From assembly GCF_029257255.1 (NCBI RefSeq), contig NZ_JARICI010000002.1, positions 1 to 43,503 on the forward strand: DNA of 43,503 nucleotides, given 5' to 3'. Of the stretch, positions 1-11,964 are shown in pieces; position 1 is the stretch's first letter, and the number at the start of each line of letters is the position of its first letter. The DNA is from Sporosarcina sp. GTDB taxonomy: Bacteria; Bacillota; Bacilli; Bacillales_A; Planococcaceae. The position numbers and the translations under genes were made by a program. Under the pieces are notes generated by a model. The model saw only the letters and a program-made list of their open reading frames with translations. It was not told the origin of the DNA and made no database searches.

Positions 1-495
1 TGGATAGCCAATTCTCTTGACGAATGTATATGCTTCCTCAAGATTGTGGATAATATCACTATCTGGGACAGGCTGACCCATTTCATTCATCAAGGTACGG
101 AACAAGTCGCGGTCTTCTGCTTTATGGATGGCGTCAAGTTTTGTACCCAGAATTTCAATCTCTAATTCATCAAGGATTCCTGATTCCTGTAGCTCGATTG
201 CCATGTTCAATCCTGTTTGTCCGCCTAGTGTAGGAAGCAATGCATCTGGACGTTCTTTACGGATGATTCGGCTGACGAATTCCAAAGTGATAGGTTCAAT
301 ATAGACTTTATCTGCAACTTCCGTATCCGTCATAATCGTCGCCGGATTGGAGTTGATAAGGATTACACGGTACCCCTCTTCTTTCAGGGACAGGCACGCT
401 TGTGTACCTGCATAGTCAAATTCAGCAGCCTGGCCGATGACGATTGGGCCTGAGCCGATGACGAGAATGGATTTAATATCTGTACGTTTAGGCAT
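1..495 (-). CDS. carB: Carbamoyl-phosphate synthase large subunit, N-terminal part (cut by window edge)
   Basis: Only about the first 165 residues are present; the gene continues beyond base 1. The product is the synthetase subunit that makes carbamoyl phosphate from bicarbonate, ATP and ammonia, the first step of pyrimidine synthesis. The N-terminus reads [20 protein letters not shown], followed by a [13 protein letters not shown] segment and a [13 protein letters not shown] segment, all typical of the first carboxyphosphate domain. The ATG at 495-493 overlaps the end of carA by 8 bases, as expected for translational coupling. It is the last visible gene of the pyr operon (pyrAB in Bacillus naming). 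Confidence 0.97.
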   Translation of the reverse strand, partial: MPKRTDIKSILVIGSGPIVIGQAAEFDYAGTQACLSLKEEGYRVILINSNPATIMTDTEVADKVYIEPITLEFVSRIIRKERPDALLPTLGGQTGLNMAIELQESGILDELEIEILGTKLDAIHKAEDRDLFRTLMNEMGQPVPDSDIIHNLEEAYTFVKRIGYP

Positions 496-1591
496 TGGTA
501 TTCTCCTTTCGGTTGCTTGCAGTCATTAATTGAATGAAATCGTCGAATAAGTAACTTGCATCATGCGGTCCTGGTGATGCTTCAGGGTGGAACTGTACAG
601 CAATTGCTTCATATTTCTTACTTCTGACACCTTCTACACAGCCGTCATTCAGCGCTTTATGTGTAACTTCAAGACCCGCTGCAGCCAGTGAATCTTCCAA
701 CACTTCATAACCATGACTTTGTGAAGTCAGGTCTGTACGGTTTCTTTTCAGATCTTTTACCGGATAATTTCCTCCGATGTGGCTGTTCTTCATTTTTGCT
801 GTCTTTGCTCCGCAAGCTAATGCGAACAGCTGGTGGCCTAGGCCGATCCCGAAGATTGGTTTCTTGCCGAGCAATTCTTTAATCGTTTCTACCGCACCTT
901 CCACATCTTCCGGATTCCCCGGTCCGTTGGATAATAAAATACCGTCCGGGAACAAAGCCAATATTTCTTTTGAAGATGTATCATGAGGAACTACGATGAC
1001 GTCACATTCTTTCTTATTCAGTTCACGCAGGATTCCGTGCTTGATTCCGTAATCGATGACGACAACGCGCTTGCCGTGACCGGGGCTTGGATATGGACGC
1101 TTTGTTGATACTTTCGCGACTAAGTCCTTCGGCAAATCATAGCCTTGAACTTCTGCAAGAACTGCCGCTGTGTCAATGTCATCGCCGGCAGCCGTAAGCT
1201 TGCCTTTTAATGCGCCTTTATTACGCAATAAACGAGTCAGCTTACGTGTGTCGATTTCCTGAATTCCAGGAATTCCTTTCAATGAAAGCAAATCTCCTAA
1301 AGACATGCCGCTTCGGAAGTTCGAAGGCTCTTCAGTTAATTCTCTAACAACCAAACCGTTAATGGCCAAATCGATAGACTCATAATCATCTCGGTTAATT
1401 CCGTAGTTTCCTATCAATGGATAAGTCATAACGACAATCTGTCCGCAGCCTGAAGGATTAGAAATTGTTTCCTGATAACCAGTCATTCCTGTAGCAAATA
1501 CAGCTTCTCCAATCGAAGCGCTGTCCGCTCCAAATGCTTTCCCTTCAAATATCGAACCGTCTTCTAATACTAAATATCGTTTTTTCATCAT
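488..1591 (-). CDS. carA: Carbamoyl-phosphate synthase small subunit with a Cys-to-Gly change at the glutaminase nucleophile
   Basis: This family is the glutaminase subunit that feeds ammonia to CarB. The N-terminal half ([22 protein letters not shown]) and the C-terminal class I amidotransferase fold ([24 protein letters not shown]) are intact and the length is normal at 367 residues. The nucleophile motif normally reads GICLGHQ but here reads GIGLGHQ: the codon at 844-842 is GGC, about residue 250. The usual NHG of the glutamine pocket is SHG, and GxNHPV is GGNYPV. The catalytic His-Pro-Glu remains. The protein may therefore lack glutaminase activity and act as a structural partner for an ammonia-using CarB. 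The ATG at 1591 overlaps the pyrC stop and follows GGAAGG by 7 bases; ATG at 1588 is an alternative. Confidence 0.95.
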   Translation of the reverse strand: MMKKRYLVLEDGSIFEGKAFGADSASIGEAVFATGMTGYQETISNPSGCGQIVVMTYPLIGNYGINRDDYESIDLAINGLVVRELTEEPSNFRSGMSLGDLLSLKGIPGIQEIDTRKLTRLLRNKGALKGKLTAAGDDIDTAAVLAEVQGYDLPKDLVAKVSTKRPYPSPGHGKRVVVIDYGIKHGILRELNKKECDVIVVPHDTSSKEILALFPDGILLSNGPGNPEDVEGAVETIKELLGKKPIFGIGLGHQLFALACGAKTAKMKNSHIGGNYPVKDLKRNRTDLTSQSHGYEVLEDSLAAAGLEVTHKALNDGCVEGVRSKKYEAIAVQFHPEASPGPHDASYLFDDFIQLMTASNRKENTNA

Positions 1592-2865
1592 TGACCATCC
1601 TTCCAAACGATGTTTCCACCGAAAATTGTCATTACCGGCCATCCAGCGCATTCCCAGCCGTCAAATGGCGTATTCTTTCCTTGCGAAACAAATGTCGTGC
1701 GGTCGATCTTCTGCTCTTTTTCCAAGTCAATCAGAACTAGATCAGCTGCTGCACCTACTTCAATTTTACCGTAAGGCAAGTCGAAAACTTCAGCCGGCTT
1801 GACTGTCATCCAATCCACCAGTTGCTTCAGTGTCCAGTGCCCTGGTTTAACGAAGTGCGTATATAATAGAGGGAATGCTGTTTCGAATCCCGTGATACCG
1901 AATGGGGCTTTTGCAATCCCCGCAGCTTTTTCTTCTGCCGTATGTGGTGCGTGATCTGTTGCGATGCAGTCCAGCGTACCGTCAAGCAACCCTTCACGCA
2001 AAGCCTTGCGGTCTTCTTCCGAGCGAAGCGGCGGATTCATTTTCCAGTCAGCATCGTCTCCCGGCACATCATGTTCTGTCAGCAGTAAGTGATGCGGACT
2101 TACTTCGCCCGTTACACGAATTCCTGCTTTTTTTGCGTCGCGGATTGTACGAACTGATTCTTTTGTGCTTACGTGGCATACATGGTAGTGAGCGCCTGCC
2201 GCTTCTGCCAATAAAACGTCTCTCGCAATATGTACTGACTCTGCAATTGCAGGAATCCCCGGCAGTCCAAGCTCTTTATTGCGTGCGCCTTCGTGCATCG
2301 CACCGCCGTAAATTAATGTATTGTCTTCACAATGGGCCACAATTGCCATATCAATAGCCGCTGCATCCTGCATCGCTTCATACATCATGCCCGCTTCCTG
2401 AATTCCAACTCCGTCATCTGTAAAAGCAAATGCACCGTGTTCTTTTAATTCCTTCAAGTTCGTCCGCTCTTTCCCTGCTTCTCTGATCGTGATCGATGCA
2501 TATGGAAGTACGCGGATTTTCGCGTTTTCTTCTATTAACTTATTAATCTTCTCGATATTTTCAATCGTGTCAGGAACAGGACGCGTATTCGGCATAGAGC
2601 AGATAGTGGTATAACCGCCCTTGGCTGCTGCCGCCGTTCCAGTTGCGATCGTTTCTTTATGCTCTCCACCCGGTTCTCTCAAGTGAACGTGTACGTCAAT
2701 TAGTCCAGGTGACAATAAGAGTCCTTTGCCTTCTATGATTTCACATTCTTCAGCTGCTAACTGGTTACCGATTTCTGCAATTTTTCCTTCTGCGATTTTA
2801 ACATCTGTCTGGATTAGTTCGCCCTCTTCGTTTACCATCTGTACATTTTGAATTAAAGTTTTCAT
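1588..2865 (-). CDS. pyrC: Dihydroorotase
   Basis: This zinc amidohydrolase cyclises carbamoyl-aspartate to dihydroorotate, the third step of pyrimidine synthesis. The 425 residues match the usual length of the class I enzyme. Metal and substrate motifs are visible in order: [11 protein letters not shown] near residue 57, MPNTRPVPD, an HCED histidine, [15 protein letters not shown] and the catalytic ATDHAPH. The start is ATG at 2865 with an AAGGGGCGG ribosome site. It begins one base after the pyrB stop, and its TGA stop overlaps the carA start (ATGATGA). Both junctions indicate one tightly coupled transcript. Confidence 0.98.
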   Translation of the reverse strand: MKTLIQNVQMVNEEGELIQTDVKIAEGKIAEIGNQLAAEECEIIEGKGLLLSPGLIDVHVHLREPGGEHKETIATGTAAAAKGGYTTICSMPNTRPVPDTIENIEKINKLIEENAKIRVLPYASITIREAGKERTNLKELKEHGAFAFTDDGVGIQEAGMMYEAMQDAAAIDMAIVAHCEDNTLIYGGAMHEGARNKELGLPGIPAIAESVHIARDVLLAEAAGAHYHVCHVSTKESVRTIRDAKKAGIRVTGEVSPHHLLLTEHDVPGDDADWKMNPPLRSEEDRKALREGLLDGTLDCIATDHAPHTAEEKAAGIAKAPFGITGFETAFPLLYTHFVKPGHWTLKQLVDWMTVKPAEVFDLPYGKIEVGAAADLVLIDLEKEQKIDRTTFVSQGKNTPFDGWECAGWPVMTIFGGNIVWKDGQ

Positions 2866-2866
2866 A

Positions 2867-3790
<924 letters not shown>

Positions 3791-3801
3791 CTATTGTTCC
3801 G

Positions 3802-5085
3802 TTATTCTTCATCCATTAATGTATCGTCTTTTCTTCCAGGCAGAATCAAGTTCAGAAGTACACCGACAATCGCTGCCAGTGCCATACCGCCAACTTCAAA
3901 CGTCGGGCTGAATTTGAGGCTGGCTCCACCGATTCCAATGACCAGTATGATGGACGCGATGACGAGGTTACGCTGGTTGTCAAAATCTATCTTATGGTCG
4001 ATCAACATGCGCATTCCGGATGAAGCAATAATTCCGAACAATAGGATTGAAATCCCACCGAGCACAGCCTGTGGAATCGTAGCAATGATCCCCATCACTT
4101 TCCCCATGAAAGAGAAGAAGATGGCAAACACGGCTGCACCGAGAATCACATAGACACTGTATACGCGGGTAATCGCTAGCACACCGATATTCTCACCGTA
4201 CGTAGTTTTTGGGGGTCCGCCGACCATCCCGCTTATCAGTGTCCCTAAACCGTCACCGAGCAATGATCTATGAAGCCCCGGACTGTCAATATAGTTACGT
4301 TCAACTACTTTCCCAAGCACCAGCTGGTGGCCGATATGTTCTGAAATCGTAACAATGGCAATTGGCACCATGATGATCAATAAGGTGGGGGTGACAACGA
4401 AAGAATAATCTACACCGGGGATCAGCATCTCAGGAACAGCGAACCATTTGGCCTCGGCCACTGCCTTGAAATCCAAAATTCCGATGGCTGCTGAATAGAT
4501 ATAACCGACTGTAATTCCTATAAGCACCGGCATGAGACTAATAATTCCTTTAAAGAACATCAGGCAAAATACTGCTGCTGCCAGAGTGACCAGCGCTGCT
4601 GAAAAATGCAGTCCGCTGTAGACATCCACTCCATTTAATTCGACTGTGCTCGCATTATGGATGGCTGTCGGCGCAATGGCAAGTCCAATGACCATGATGA
4701 CCGGTCCGACGACGATCGGTGGAAGGATGCGCATAATCCAGCGGTAGCCTGTTTTCCAAATCAGCAGCGATATAATTGCGTATACCAGCGCAACGAACAT
4801 ACTCCCGATCATTGCACTTCCTATTCCACCAGTCTTTGTTGCAATCTGAATTGGTATGATGAAAGCGAAGGAAGAACCTAAGTAAGCAGGTACTTGAAAC
4901 TTCGTTACTGCAATAAATACGATGGTTGCGATTCCGCTTGTCAACAAAGCGATTGCCGGGCTTAATCCGACCAGCTGCGGCACTAAGATTGTAGCTCCGA
5001 TCATTGCAAACATGTGCTGTAGACTCAGTATGAGCCATCGCGCCGGCTGTGGTTTTTCATTGACATCTAATACTTTTTCACTCAT
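3802..5085 (-). CDS. pyrP: Uracil permease
   Basis: This is an integral membrane nucleobase symporter of the NCS2 (uracil/xanthine permease) family with 427 residues and about twelve to fourteen hydrophobic segments. Family signatures visible include the early QHMFAMIGATILVP segment, SEHIGHQLVLGKV near the middle and the GGPPKTTYGENIGV loop before the last helices. It lies between pyrR and pyrB, the standard Bacillus position, so import of uracil is co-regulated with its synthesis. The start follows a GGGGGAAAA site. The gap to pyrR is only 20 bases, so no separate attenuator fits. Confidence 0.97.
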   Translation of the reverse strand: MSEKVLDVNEKPQPARWLILSLQHMFAMIGATILVPQLVGLSPAIALLTSGIATIVFIAVTKFQVPAYLGSSFAFIIPIQIATKTGGIGSAMIGSMFVALVYAIISLLIWKTGYRWIMRILPPIVVGPVIMVIGLAIAPTAIHNASTVELNGVDVYSGLHFSAALVTLAAAVFCLMFFKGIISLMPVLIGITVGYIYSAAIGILDFKAVAEAKWFAVPEMLIPGVDYSFVVTPTLLIIMVPIAIVTISEHIGHQLVLGKVVERNYIDSPGLHRSLLGDGLGTLISGMVGGPPKTTYGENIGVLAITRVYSVYVILGAAVFAIFFSFMGKVMGIIATIPQAVLGGISILLFGIIASSGMRMLIDHKIDFDNQRNLVIASIILVIGIGGASLKFSPTFEVGGMALAAIVGVLLNLILPGRKDDTLMDEE

Positions 5086-5105
5086 CTTCGTTTTCCCCCG
5101 GCTAT

Positions 5106-5832
<727 letters not shown>

Positions 5833-5855
5833 ATCGCTATTCAATTTCTTCATCA

Positions 5856-5884
5856 AGCATACAGTCAGTAATTGCACTTGTCAA
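5856..5884 (-). promoter_or_regulatory. Sigma-A promoter of the pyr operon
   Basis: A perfect TTGACA (5884-5879) and TATGCT (5861-5856) are separated by 17 bases on the minus strand. The -35 box lies five bases past the ylyB stop, so the pyr operon has its own promoter in addition to any read-through from lspA-ylyB. The predicted start near 5849 gives a leader of about 195 bases. Confidence 0.8.
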
Positions 5885-5889
5885 TAATT

Positions 5890-6795
5890 TTATGCACGTA
5901 AATCATTAAGTAATTGTTGGTAATTTTCAGGCAAAGGGGCCGTGAATTCCATGTACTCTTCTGTCACAGGATGCACGAAACCAACTATTCCGGCATGAAG
6001 AACTTGTCCACCGAATTCAATCGTCTTTCTTTGTCCGTATTTGGGATCTCCGACTAGCGGGTAGCCGATATATTTCATATGCACACGAATCTGGTGTGTA
6101 CGTCCCGTTTCCAAGCGGCATTCCACCAGTGTGTACTCGCCGAAACGTTCCAGCACTTTAAAATGGGTAATTGCATTTTTTCCATTATCGACGACAGCCA
6201 TTTTTTGACGGTCACGGGGGTCTCTCCCGATCGGTGCATCAATTGTTCCGTTGTCATGAGGAATATGTCCGTGCACAAGCGCGGTATACACACGGTTAAC
6301 TGATTTCTCTACAAGCTGATTGACCAATGAAACATGTGCTTTATCATTTTTTGCCACCATTAGAAGACCAGATGTATCTTTATCGATTCGGTGAACGATA
6401 CCTGGTCTCATAACGCCATTGATGCCGGACAGATCCGTAACTTGATACATCAATCCGTTGACCAGTGTGCCGGACAGATGGCCCGGTGAAGGATGCACAA
6501 CCATTCCTACTGGTTTATTCACTACCAGGACATCCTGATCTTCATAAACAATTTCAAGTTGAAGATTTTCTGCTTCAATATCGTACGCTTCCGGGTCCGG
6601 CTGCTCTACGGCAATCGAATCTTCAGCTTTTACTTTGTAGTTTGATTTCACAAAACTGCCATTCACTTGAATACGTTCTTCTTTTAGCCACTGCTGTATT
6701 TGTGTGCGTGACCAATCCGGTTGCAAAGTAGCAATTGCTTTATCTATTCGACTGCCTGAAAGTTCTTCTGTAATTTCATATTCAAATCGTTCCAT
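5890..6795 (-). CDS. ylyB: RluD-family 23S rRNA pseudouridine synthase
   Basis: The 301-residue protein has an N-terminal S4 RNA-binding domain (SGSRIDKAIATL) and a pseudouridine synthase domain with the catalytic-Asp motif HRIDKDTSGLLM near residues 137-148. RTHQIRVHMKYIGYPLVGD is the second family signature. The exact uridine target cannot be read from sequence. It follows lspA with a one-base overlap (TAATG) and precedes the pyr operon, the same order as lspA-ylyB-pyrR in Bacillus subtilis. Confidence 0.95.
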   Translation of the reverse strand: MERFEYEITEELSGSRIDKAIATLQPDWSRTQIQQWLKEERIQVNGSFVKSNYKVKAEDSIAVEQPDPEAYDIEAENLQLEIVYEDQDVLVVNKPVGMVVHPSPGHLSGTLVNGLMYQVTDLSGINGVMRPGIVHRIDKDTSGLLMVAKNDKAHVSLVNQLVEKSVNRVYTALVHGHIPHDNGTIDAPIGRDPRDRQKMAVVDNGKNAITHFKVLERFGEYTLVECRLETGRTHQIRVHMKYIGYPLVGDPKYGQRKTIEFGGQVLHAGIVGFVHPVTEEYMEFTAPLPENYQQLLNDLRA

Positions 6796-7274
6796 TAGGA
6801 AACACCTTTTTTCTTTTTCTTTTTTTCATCAAGCAGTACATGCACTAAGATCAGTACGACTGCAATGGTCAATGCCGCGTCTGCCACGTTGAATATTGGA
6901 AAATCATAATTAATGACGGGAATCAGTACAGAAACGAAATCCACGACTTCTCCTCTGAACAAACGGTCAATAAAGTTTCCGACTGCCCCTCCCAGTAATA
7001 ACATCAGACTGATGCCAAGCAGGCGGTCTTTTTTTCCTTCCGTATGGAAAAAGTATATGATAGCTGCAACCACTGCGATGGTTACGATATAAAACAGCCA
7101 CATTTTCCCTTCGAGCATACCCCATGCAGCGCCGCGGTTGCGATGCGATAGGAAGCCTAGATAAGGATCTAGCAAGGGGATGTATTCCCGAAGTTCCATA
7201 TTTTTTACTACGAGCCATTTTGTCAGTTGATCCAGTGCTATGACCAAAACAGCTATTGCATAATAAACGATCAC
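6795..7274 (-). CDS. lspA: Lipoprotein signal peptidase (signal peptidase II)
   Basis: LspA is an integral membrane aspartic peptidase that removes signal peptides from prolipoproteins. The 159 residues show four hydrophobic segments and both catalytic-Asp motifs, [14 protein letters not shown] and FNVADAALT. The C-terminus is a lysine-rich tail (KKKKKK). The start codon is GTG at 7274 with a strong GGAGG site. The promoter was not identified; the gene follows the ileS terminator, and ylyA of the B. subtilis order is absent. Confidence 0.97.
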   Translation of the reverse strand: MIVYYAIAVLVIALDQLTKWLVVKNMELREYIPLLDPYLGFLSHRNRGAAWGMLEGKMWLFYIVTIAVVAAIIYFFHTEGKKDRLLGISLMLLLGGAVGNFIDRLFRGEVVDFVSVLIPVINYDFPIFNVADAALTIAVVLILVHVLLDEKKKKKKGVS

Positions 7275-7358
7275 TGCGTCTACCTCCGTCCAGCAAATGT
7301 CTAATTTATTTTACCACAAAGTCAGCTAATTTTACCTTTTTTACCGTGCCCTTCACTT

Positions 7359-7405
7359 TAAAAAAGCAAAGCCATCATCATCCACGAGTGAATGATGATG
7401 GCTTT
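7359..7405 (-). terminator. Rho-independent terminator of ileS
   Basis: A 14-bp perfect stem (AAAGCCATCATCAT with its complement, 10-base loop) is followed on the minus strand by a T-rich tract. It lies 15 bases beyond the ileS stop. Confidence 0.9.
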
Positions 7406-7419
7406 TGCATCAAGATTAC

Positions 7420-10179
7420 TTATGCATAGTTCTCTTTTACAACGTCTGCACATCGTGTACATAGTGCAGGATGCTCTGAATCTTCTCCGACCGTTGTGGA
7501 GATTGTCCAGCAACGTTCGCATTTCTCGCCGTCCGCTTTTTCGACCAGTACAGTCGCGCGGTCCAATTTTAATGCATTTGGAAGATCTGCATCTTTACTT
7601 TCTTCAAAAGCAGAAACGATAAAGAATTGAGCGAAGTCGATATCTTCAGCCTGCAGCAAGCCTTGAAGATCTTCTGGCAATACGACCGTTACTTTTGCTT
7701 CGAGTGATTTCCCGATGACTTTTGCATTTCGCGCTTCTTCTAAAGCCTTCAATACATCATCACGGATAGCCATTAAGCCGTCAAAACGTTCGCGCAGTTT
7801 GTCTGCTGCTTCGCCTTTTTGATCCGCTTTCGGCATATCGGTCAACTGTACACTGTCAGCTTCTTTAACTGTCAGGTAGTTCCACATTTCATCTGCAGTG
7901 TGTGGCAGGATCGGTGTGATGAGTTTGACTAAAGTAATCAACGTATCATACATAACCGACTGCATAGCACGGCGGTGCGGATGATTTGCGCCTTCGATAT
8001 ACACAACATCTTTCGCGATATCCAAGTAGAAGGAACTCAGCACACCTGTACAGAAATTATTCACCGCATGATAGACACTTGCGAATTCATAATTGCTGTA
8101 TGCTGTTGTGACTTCTTCAATCAAATCTTGAAGTTTCACATAAACATACTGATCAACGGGACGCATGTCTTCAAATGAAACACGGTTTGCTGTCGGATTG
8201 AAGTCTGATACATTACCATGCAGGAATCGGATCGTATTACGGATCTTGCGGTACACTTCCGATACTTGCTTAAAGTTTGAATCAGATACACGCACGTCAG
8301 CTGTGTAGTCAACTGAAGCAACCCACAGACGAACAATATCAGCACCTAATTGATTAATTACTTTTGACGGCACAATAACATTGCCGAGTGATTTACTCAT
8401 TTTACGGCCGTCTTTATCAAGCGTAAAGCCGTGGCTCAAAACTCCCTTATAAGGTGCAATTCCATTGATCGCAACACTTGTCGTCAATGAAGAGTTGAAC
8501 CAGCCGCGGTATTGGTCAGAACCTTCCAAGTACAGATCAGCAGGGTACACAAGATCATCGCGCTCATCAAGCACCCCTTGGTGAGTCGTTCCGGAATCGA
8601 ACCAAACATCCATAATATCTGTTTCTTTCGTGAACTCGCCGTTCGGGCTGCCTTCATGTGTAAAGCCTTCAGGAAGTAGTTCTTTTGCTGAACGCTCAAA
8701 CCAAATATTTGAACCGTTCTCGCGGAATAATTCAGCTACATGGCTGATCGTTTCATCTGTCAGAATGGCATCTCCATTTTCCGCGTAAAATACCGGAATT
8801 GGAACCCCCCATACACGCTGGCGGGAAATACACCAGTCGCCGCGGTCGCGAACCATATTGAACAGACGTGTTTCACCCCAAGAAGGCGTGAACTCAGTTT
8901 TACGGATTGCTTCCAGTAAGTCACTTCTGAATAATTCAATTGATGCAAACCACTGAGCTGTCGCACGGTAAATAACCGGCTTTTTCGTACGCCAGTCATG
9001 CGGATACGAGTGTGTGATAAATGAAAGCTTCTGAAGTGCGCCGACTTCTTTCAGTTTTTCTGTGACTGCTTTATTGGCATCTTCATAGAACATGCCTTCA
9101 AAGAATGGTGCTTCTTCCGTCATGACACCACGGTCATTTATTGGAGACAAGGCATCAATACCGTATGATTTACTGACGTAGAAGTCATCTTCACCGTGAC
9201 CCGGTGCTGTATGAACGCAGCCAGTACCAGCGTCTGCTGTCACGTGCTCGCCTAGCATAACAAGTGAATCGCGGTCGTAGAATGGATGCTTCGCAACGAC
9301 ACGATCCAAGTCAGCTCCAGGTAGCTCCCGCTCAATTGTATAATTTTCCCACTCTAACTCTTTCGCTAAAAAGTCCACCAAATCTTTCGCGACAACAAAC
9401 TTTTCACCATTAACACTTACGATTGCATACGTAAATGCCGGGTGAACAGAAATTCCAAGATTCGCTGGGATTGTCCAAGGGGTAGTCGTCCAGATAAGGA
9501 ATTTAACGTCTTCAGCCAATACGCCTTTGCCGTCACGCACAGGGAAGCTAACGTAAATCGAAGGAGACTTCTTGTCTTGGTACTCGATTTCCGCTTCAGC
9601 CAACGCAGATTCACTGGAAGGAGACCAATAAACCGGCTTCAGTCCTTTATAAATATAGCCTTTTTTCGCCATTTCACCGAATACTTGAATCTGGCGTGAT
9701 TCGAATGCAGGCTTCAATGTAATATATGGATTTTCCCAGTCACCACGAACTCCAAGACGTCTGAATTGTGTACGCTGGTTACTAATTTGCTCAAGCGCAT
9801 ATTCTTCACACATTTTACGGAATTCTGCGATGCTCATCTTCTTGCGGTCTACACCTTTATTGACAAGCGCCTGCTCAATCGGTAAACCGTGCGTATCCCA
9901 ACCTGGCACATATGGTGCATGGAAACCTGACATAGATTTGTAGCGAACAATAAAATCTTTCAGCACTTTATTGAGTGCGTGACCCATGTGCAAATCGCCG
10001 TTTGCATACGGAGGTCCGTCATGCAGAATGAAAAAAGGTCTGCCTGCTGTACGTTCTTGCACTTTTTTATAAATATTCTCTTCATTCCATTTTTCCTGCA
10101 TCTTCGGCTCATTGTTTGGTAAATTTCCGCGCATCGGAAATTCTGTTTTTGGCATGAGCAATGTATCTTTGTATTCCAT
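7420..10179 (-). CDS. ileS: Isoleucyl-tRNA synthetase
   Basis: This class I aminoacyl-tRNA synthetase charges tRNA-Ile. The 919-residue protein has the HIGH-type motif LHMGH in the N-terminal Rossmann fold, an inserted CP1 editing domain ([32 protein letters not shown]), the KMSKS loop ([11 protein letters not shown]) and a C-terminal zinc-binding CERCW...CTRC pair, as in the bacterial short-tail type. The start at 10179 follows GAGGAGG. It is regulated by an upstream T-box and has its own promoter and terminator, so it is a single-gene unit. Confidence 0.98.
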   Translation of the reverse strand: MEYKDTLLMPKTEFPMRGNLPNNEPKMQEKWNEENIYKKVQERTAGRPFFILHDGPPYANGDLHMGHALNKVLKDFIVRYKSMSGFHAPYVPGWDTHGLPIEQALVNKGVDRKKMSIAEFRKMCEEYALEQISNQRTQFRRLGVRGDWENPYITLKPAFESRQIQVFGEMAKKGYIYKGLKPVYWSPSSESALAEAEIEYQDKKSPSIYVSFPVRDGKGVLAEDVKFLIWTTTPWTIPANLGISVHPAFTYAIVSVNGEKFVVAKDLVDFLAKELEWENYTIERELPGADLDRVVAKHPFYDRDSLVMLGEHVTADAGTGCVHTAPGHGEDDFYVSKSYGIDALSPINDRGVMTEEAPFFEGMFYEDANKAVTEKLKEVGALQKLSFITHSYPHDWRTKKPVIYRATAQWFASIELFRSDLLEAIRKTEFTPSWGETRLFNMVRDRGDWCISRQRVWGVPIPVFYAENGDAILTDETISHVAELFRENGSNIWFERSAKELLPEGFTHEGSPNGEFTKETDIMDVWFDSGTTHQGVLDERDDLVYPADLYLEGSDQYRGWFNSSLTTSVAINGIAPYKGVLSHGFTLDKDGRKMSKSLGNVIVPSKVINQLGADIVRLWVASVDYTADVRVSDSNFKQVSEVYRKIRNTIRFLHGNVSDFNPTANRVSFEDMRPVDQYVYVKLQDLIEEVTTAYSNYEFASVYHAVNNFCTGVLSSFYLDIAKDVVYIEGANHPHRRAMQSVMYDTLITLVKLITPILPHTADEMWNYLTVKEADSVQLTDMPKADQKGEAADKLRERFDGLMAIRDDVLKALEEARNAKVIGKSLEAKVTVVLPEDLQGLLQAEDIDFAQFFIVSAFEESKDADLPNALKLDRATVLVEKADGEKCERCWTISTTVGEDSEHPALCTRCADVVKENYA

Positions 10180-10228
10180 TGATAATTCCTCCTCTTTATG
10201 TTTACGTCTAAAGTACTATAAAAGAAAA

Positions 10229-10471
10229 TAAAAAAATCCCCATCCCCAAAAGGGACGAGGTTATTATCGCGGTACCACCCTACTTGCAATTGAAAACAAT
10301 TGCCGCTTAGACACTGATAACGGCAGTGTAACCGGGCTCATGTACATATCCATGAACCAGCTAAAGAGTGATTTTCGTTTCTGTATCTCCACCAGGCTTC
10401 CACCGCCCCCGGCTCGCTATCGGTAATATCAGAAAGTACTCTCTCTTTCAACGCTTCAACGATTCGTAATT
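10229..10471 (-). promoter_or_regulatory. T-box riboswitch, isoleucine specifier
   Basis: The leader of ileS contains the T-box sequence AGGGTGGTACCGCG (10282-10269). Downstream is a terminator hairpin, CCTCGTCCC pairing with GGGATGGGG through several G-U pairs and followed by T7 (10260-10229). The stem I region holds the specifier ATT at 10427-10425, followed by ACC, in the usual specifier-loop context; ATT is an Ile codon, agreeing with ileS. Uncharged tRNA-Ile would stabilise the antiterminator and let transcription enter ileS. Confidence 0.95.
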
Positions 10472-10477
10472 ATTGTC

Positions 10478-10506
10478 ATTATAAAAATGCCACAAAGAAT
10501 TGTCAA
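10478..10506 (-). promoter_or_regulatory. Sigma-A promoter of the ileS T-box leader
   Basis: Consensus TTGACA (10506-10501) and TATAAT (10483-10478) lie 17 bases apart on the minus strand, starting five bases after the divIVA stop. The predicted start near 10471 fits the T-box leader. Confidence 0.88.
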
Positions 10507-10510
10507 GTTC

Positions 10511-11020
10511 TTATGATTCTTCGTCTGCTGCACTTTCTACACTTGTCGTATCCAGTTCATATTTCAGCAGCTGATCCCAGTCATCCATCTTGATCAAATC
10601 AAGCTGAGCTTCCACCATCATCTTAAAACGACTTCTGAATACTTTAGATTGTTTCTTCAAGTCTTCTACTTCCAGCGCAATCTTTCTCGCACGCGCTAAC
10701 GCATCGTTGACAATCCGGTCTGCATTCTTCTCGGATTCCTTAACAATTAATTTAGATTCCTGCATCGCATTTCTACGCACATCTTCTGCCGCTTCTTGCG
10801 CAATCAAAATAGACTTCTGCAAAGTACCCTCAATTGTATTGAAATGAGCTATTTTTGCTTCATTGATAGAGATAACTTGCTGCAGCTCTTCATTTTTCTT
10901 TAAAACGTTTTCATAATCTTTCATAACCTGCTCTAGAAACTCATTCACTTCGTCTTCATCATAGCCACGAAACTTCGTGCTAAATGCTTTGTTATGTATA
11001 TCCGTAGGGGTTAAAGCCAT
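10511..11020 (-). CDS. divIVA: Cell-division / polarity coiled-coil protein DivIVA
   Basis: DivIVA binds negatively curved membrane at septa and poles. The protein begins MALTPTDIHNKAFSTKFRGY, the conserved membrane-binding N-terminus with the FSTKFRGYDEDEVNEFL signature, followed by coiled-coil sequence and an acidic C-terminal tail (169 residues). The frame opens 30 bases upstream, but ATG at 11020 follows AAAGGAG and gives the family N-terminus. It ends the ylm division cluster, as in B. subtilis. Confidence 0.97.
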   Translation of the reverse strand: MALTPTDIHNKAFSTKFRGYDEDEVNEFLEQVMKDYENVLKKNEELQQVISINEAKIAHFNTIEGTLQKSILIAQEAAEDVRRNAMQESKLIVKESEKNADRIVNDALARARKIALEVEDLKKQSKVFRSRFKMMVEAQLDLIKMDDWDQLLKYELDTTSVESAADEES

Positions 11021-11119
11021 GAAATGCTTTCTCCTTTCCGTCTGATCCATATCATTTCTTAATAGTTCTGTACTACTTGATTAAACACTACTTTGCTTAT
11101 TTTATCAAGGATTTCTCTA

Positions 11120-11896
11120 TCAGACTAACGCACCAATCACCACACGGATCTTATCTTTTCTCGTCCTGCCTTCAATACTGAGGATTTTATAGCGGCCAAA
11201 ACCTCTGACAGACAGAACATCATGTTCTTCCACTTCAAAAGCCTGCTGATCGATCATTGCCCAGTTCACTTTCACTTTTTCTCCCTTTATCAGAGAAGAA
11301 GCTTTGGCACGTGAGCAATTTGCCAATGAAGCGACAACGGTATCCAAACGCAGCGAACTAATAATATGCATTTCTTCTGTCCACTCTTCTTTCGCATCAA
11401 TCACTTCAGCAGCGTCCAGAATTGGTTTAACAGATACTTTCACTTTGCCGACCTGCGTAAAATTGACATGAATATATTCGGACACTTCTTCCGCCACTGC
11501 AAATTGCACTTTTTCGTCAGCAATCTGAATATCCCCGAATCGCGAGCGGTCAATTCCCACTGACATTAATGAGCCAAGAAGCTGAGAATGTTTCATATCC
11601 ACAAACTTCTGAGGATAATGCACTTCATACAGACTAATCTGATACTCCTCTGCTTCCGGTGAATAATAATCCGGATATATCAGCACCCGTTTCCGTTCTG
11701 AATCCGGGAACCCTCCTTCCGCCTCAAGCATCAGATCCGAATTACGCACAATCGATTCTGTGATAAACCGCTGGCGCGGATCCAAAAACTCCGTCAGTTT
11801 GGGAGCATACGTATCCTCTACTTCTTTGACCCAGCTATTCACCTTTTCAATAAAAGGCTGTTCTTCCTTCCTGAAATGTTGGAAAATCGATTCCAT
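11120..11896 (-). CDS. ylmH: S4-domain RNA-binding protein YlmH
   Basis: YlmH is a conserved RNA-binding protein of the division cluster, linked in recent work to ribosome rescue. The 258-residue chain has the N-terminal IFQHFRKEE and RQRFITES segments of the family and a C-terminal S4 domain (RLDTVVASLANCSRAKASSL, then KVKVNW). Two in-frame ATG codons lie at 11902 and 11896; the second has better spacing to the AAGGAG site. It lies between ylmG and divIVA in the conserved order. Confidence 0.93.
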   Translation of the reverse strand: MESIFQHFRKEEQPFIEKVNSWVKEVEDTYAPKLTEFLDPRQRFITESIVRNSDLMLEAEGGFPDSERKRVLIYPDYYSPEAEEYQISLYEVHYPQKFVDMKHSQLLGSLMSVGIDRSRFGDIQIADEKVQFAVAEEVSEYIHVNFTQVGKVKVSVKPILDAAEVIDAKEEWTEEMHIISSLRLDTVVASLANCSRAKASSLIKGEKVKVNWAMIDQQAFEVEEHDVLSVRGFGRYKILSIEGRTRKDKIRVVIGALV

Positions 11897-11922
11897 TACC
11901 ATCCTTCTCCTTCTCTTTGTAC

Positions 11923-11947
11923 AAAAAAATCCCCACCCTGTGAGGAT
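11923..11947 (-). terminator. Terminator between ylmG and ylmH
   Basis: ATCCTCAC pairs with GTGGGGAT (8 bp, one G-U, three-base loop) and is followed by T7 on the minus strand. It would limit read-through from sepF-ylmG into ylmH-divIVA. Confidence 0.75.
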
Positions 11948-11964
11948 TTACGTTTATTTTACGT

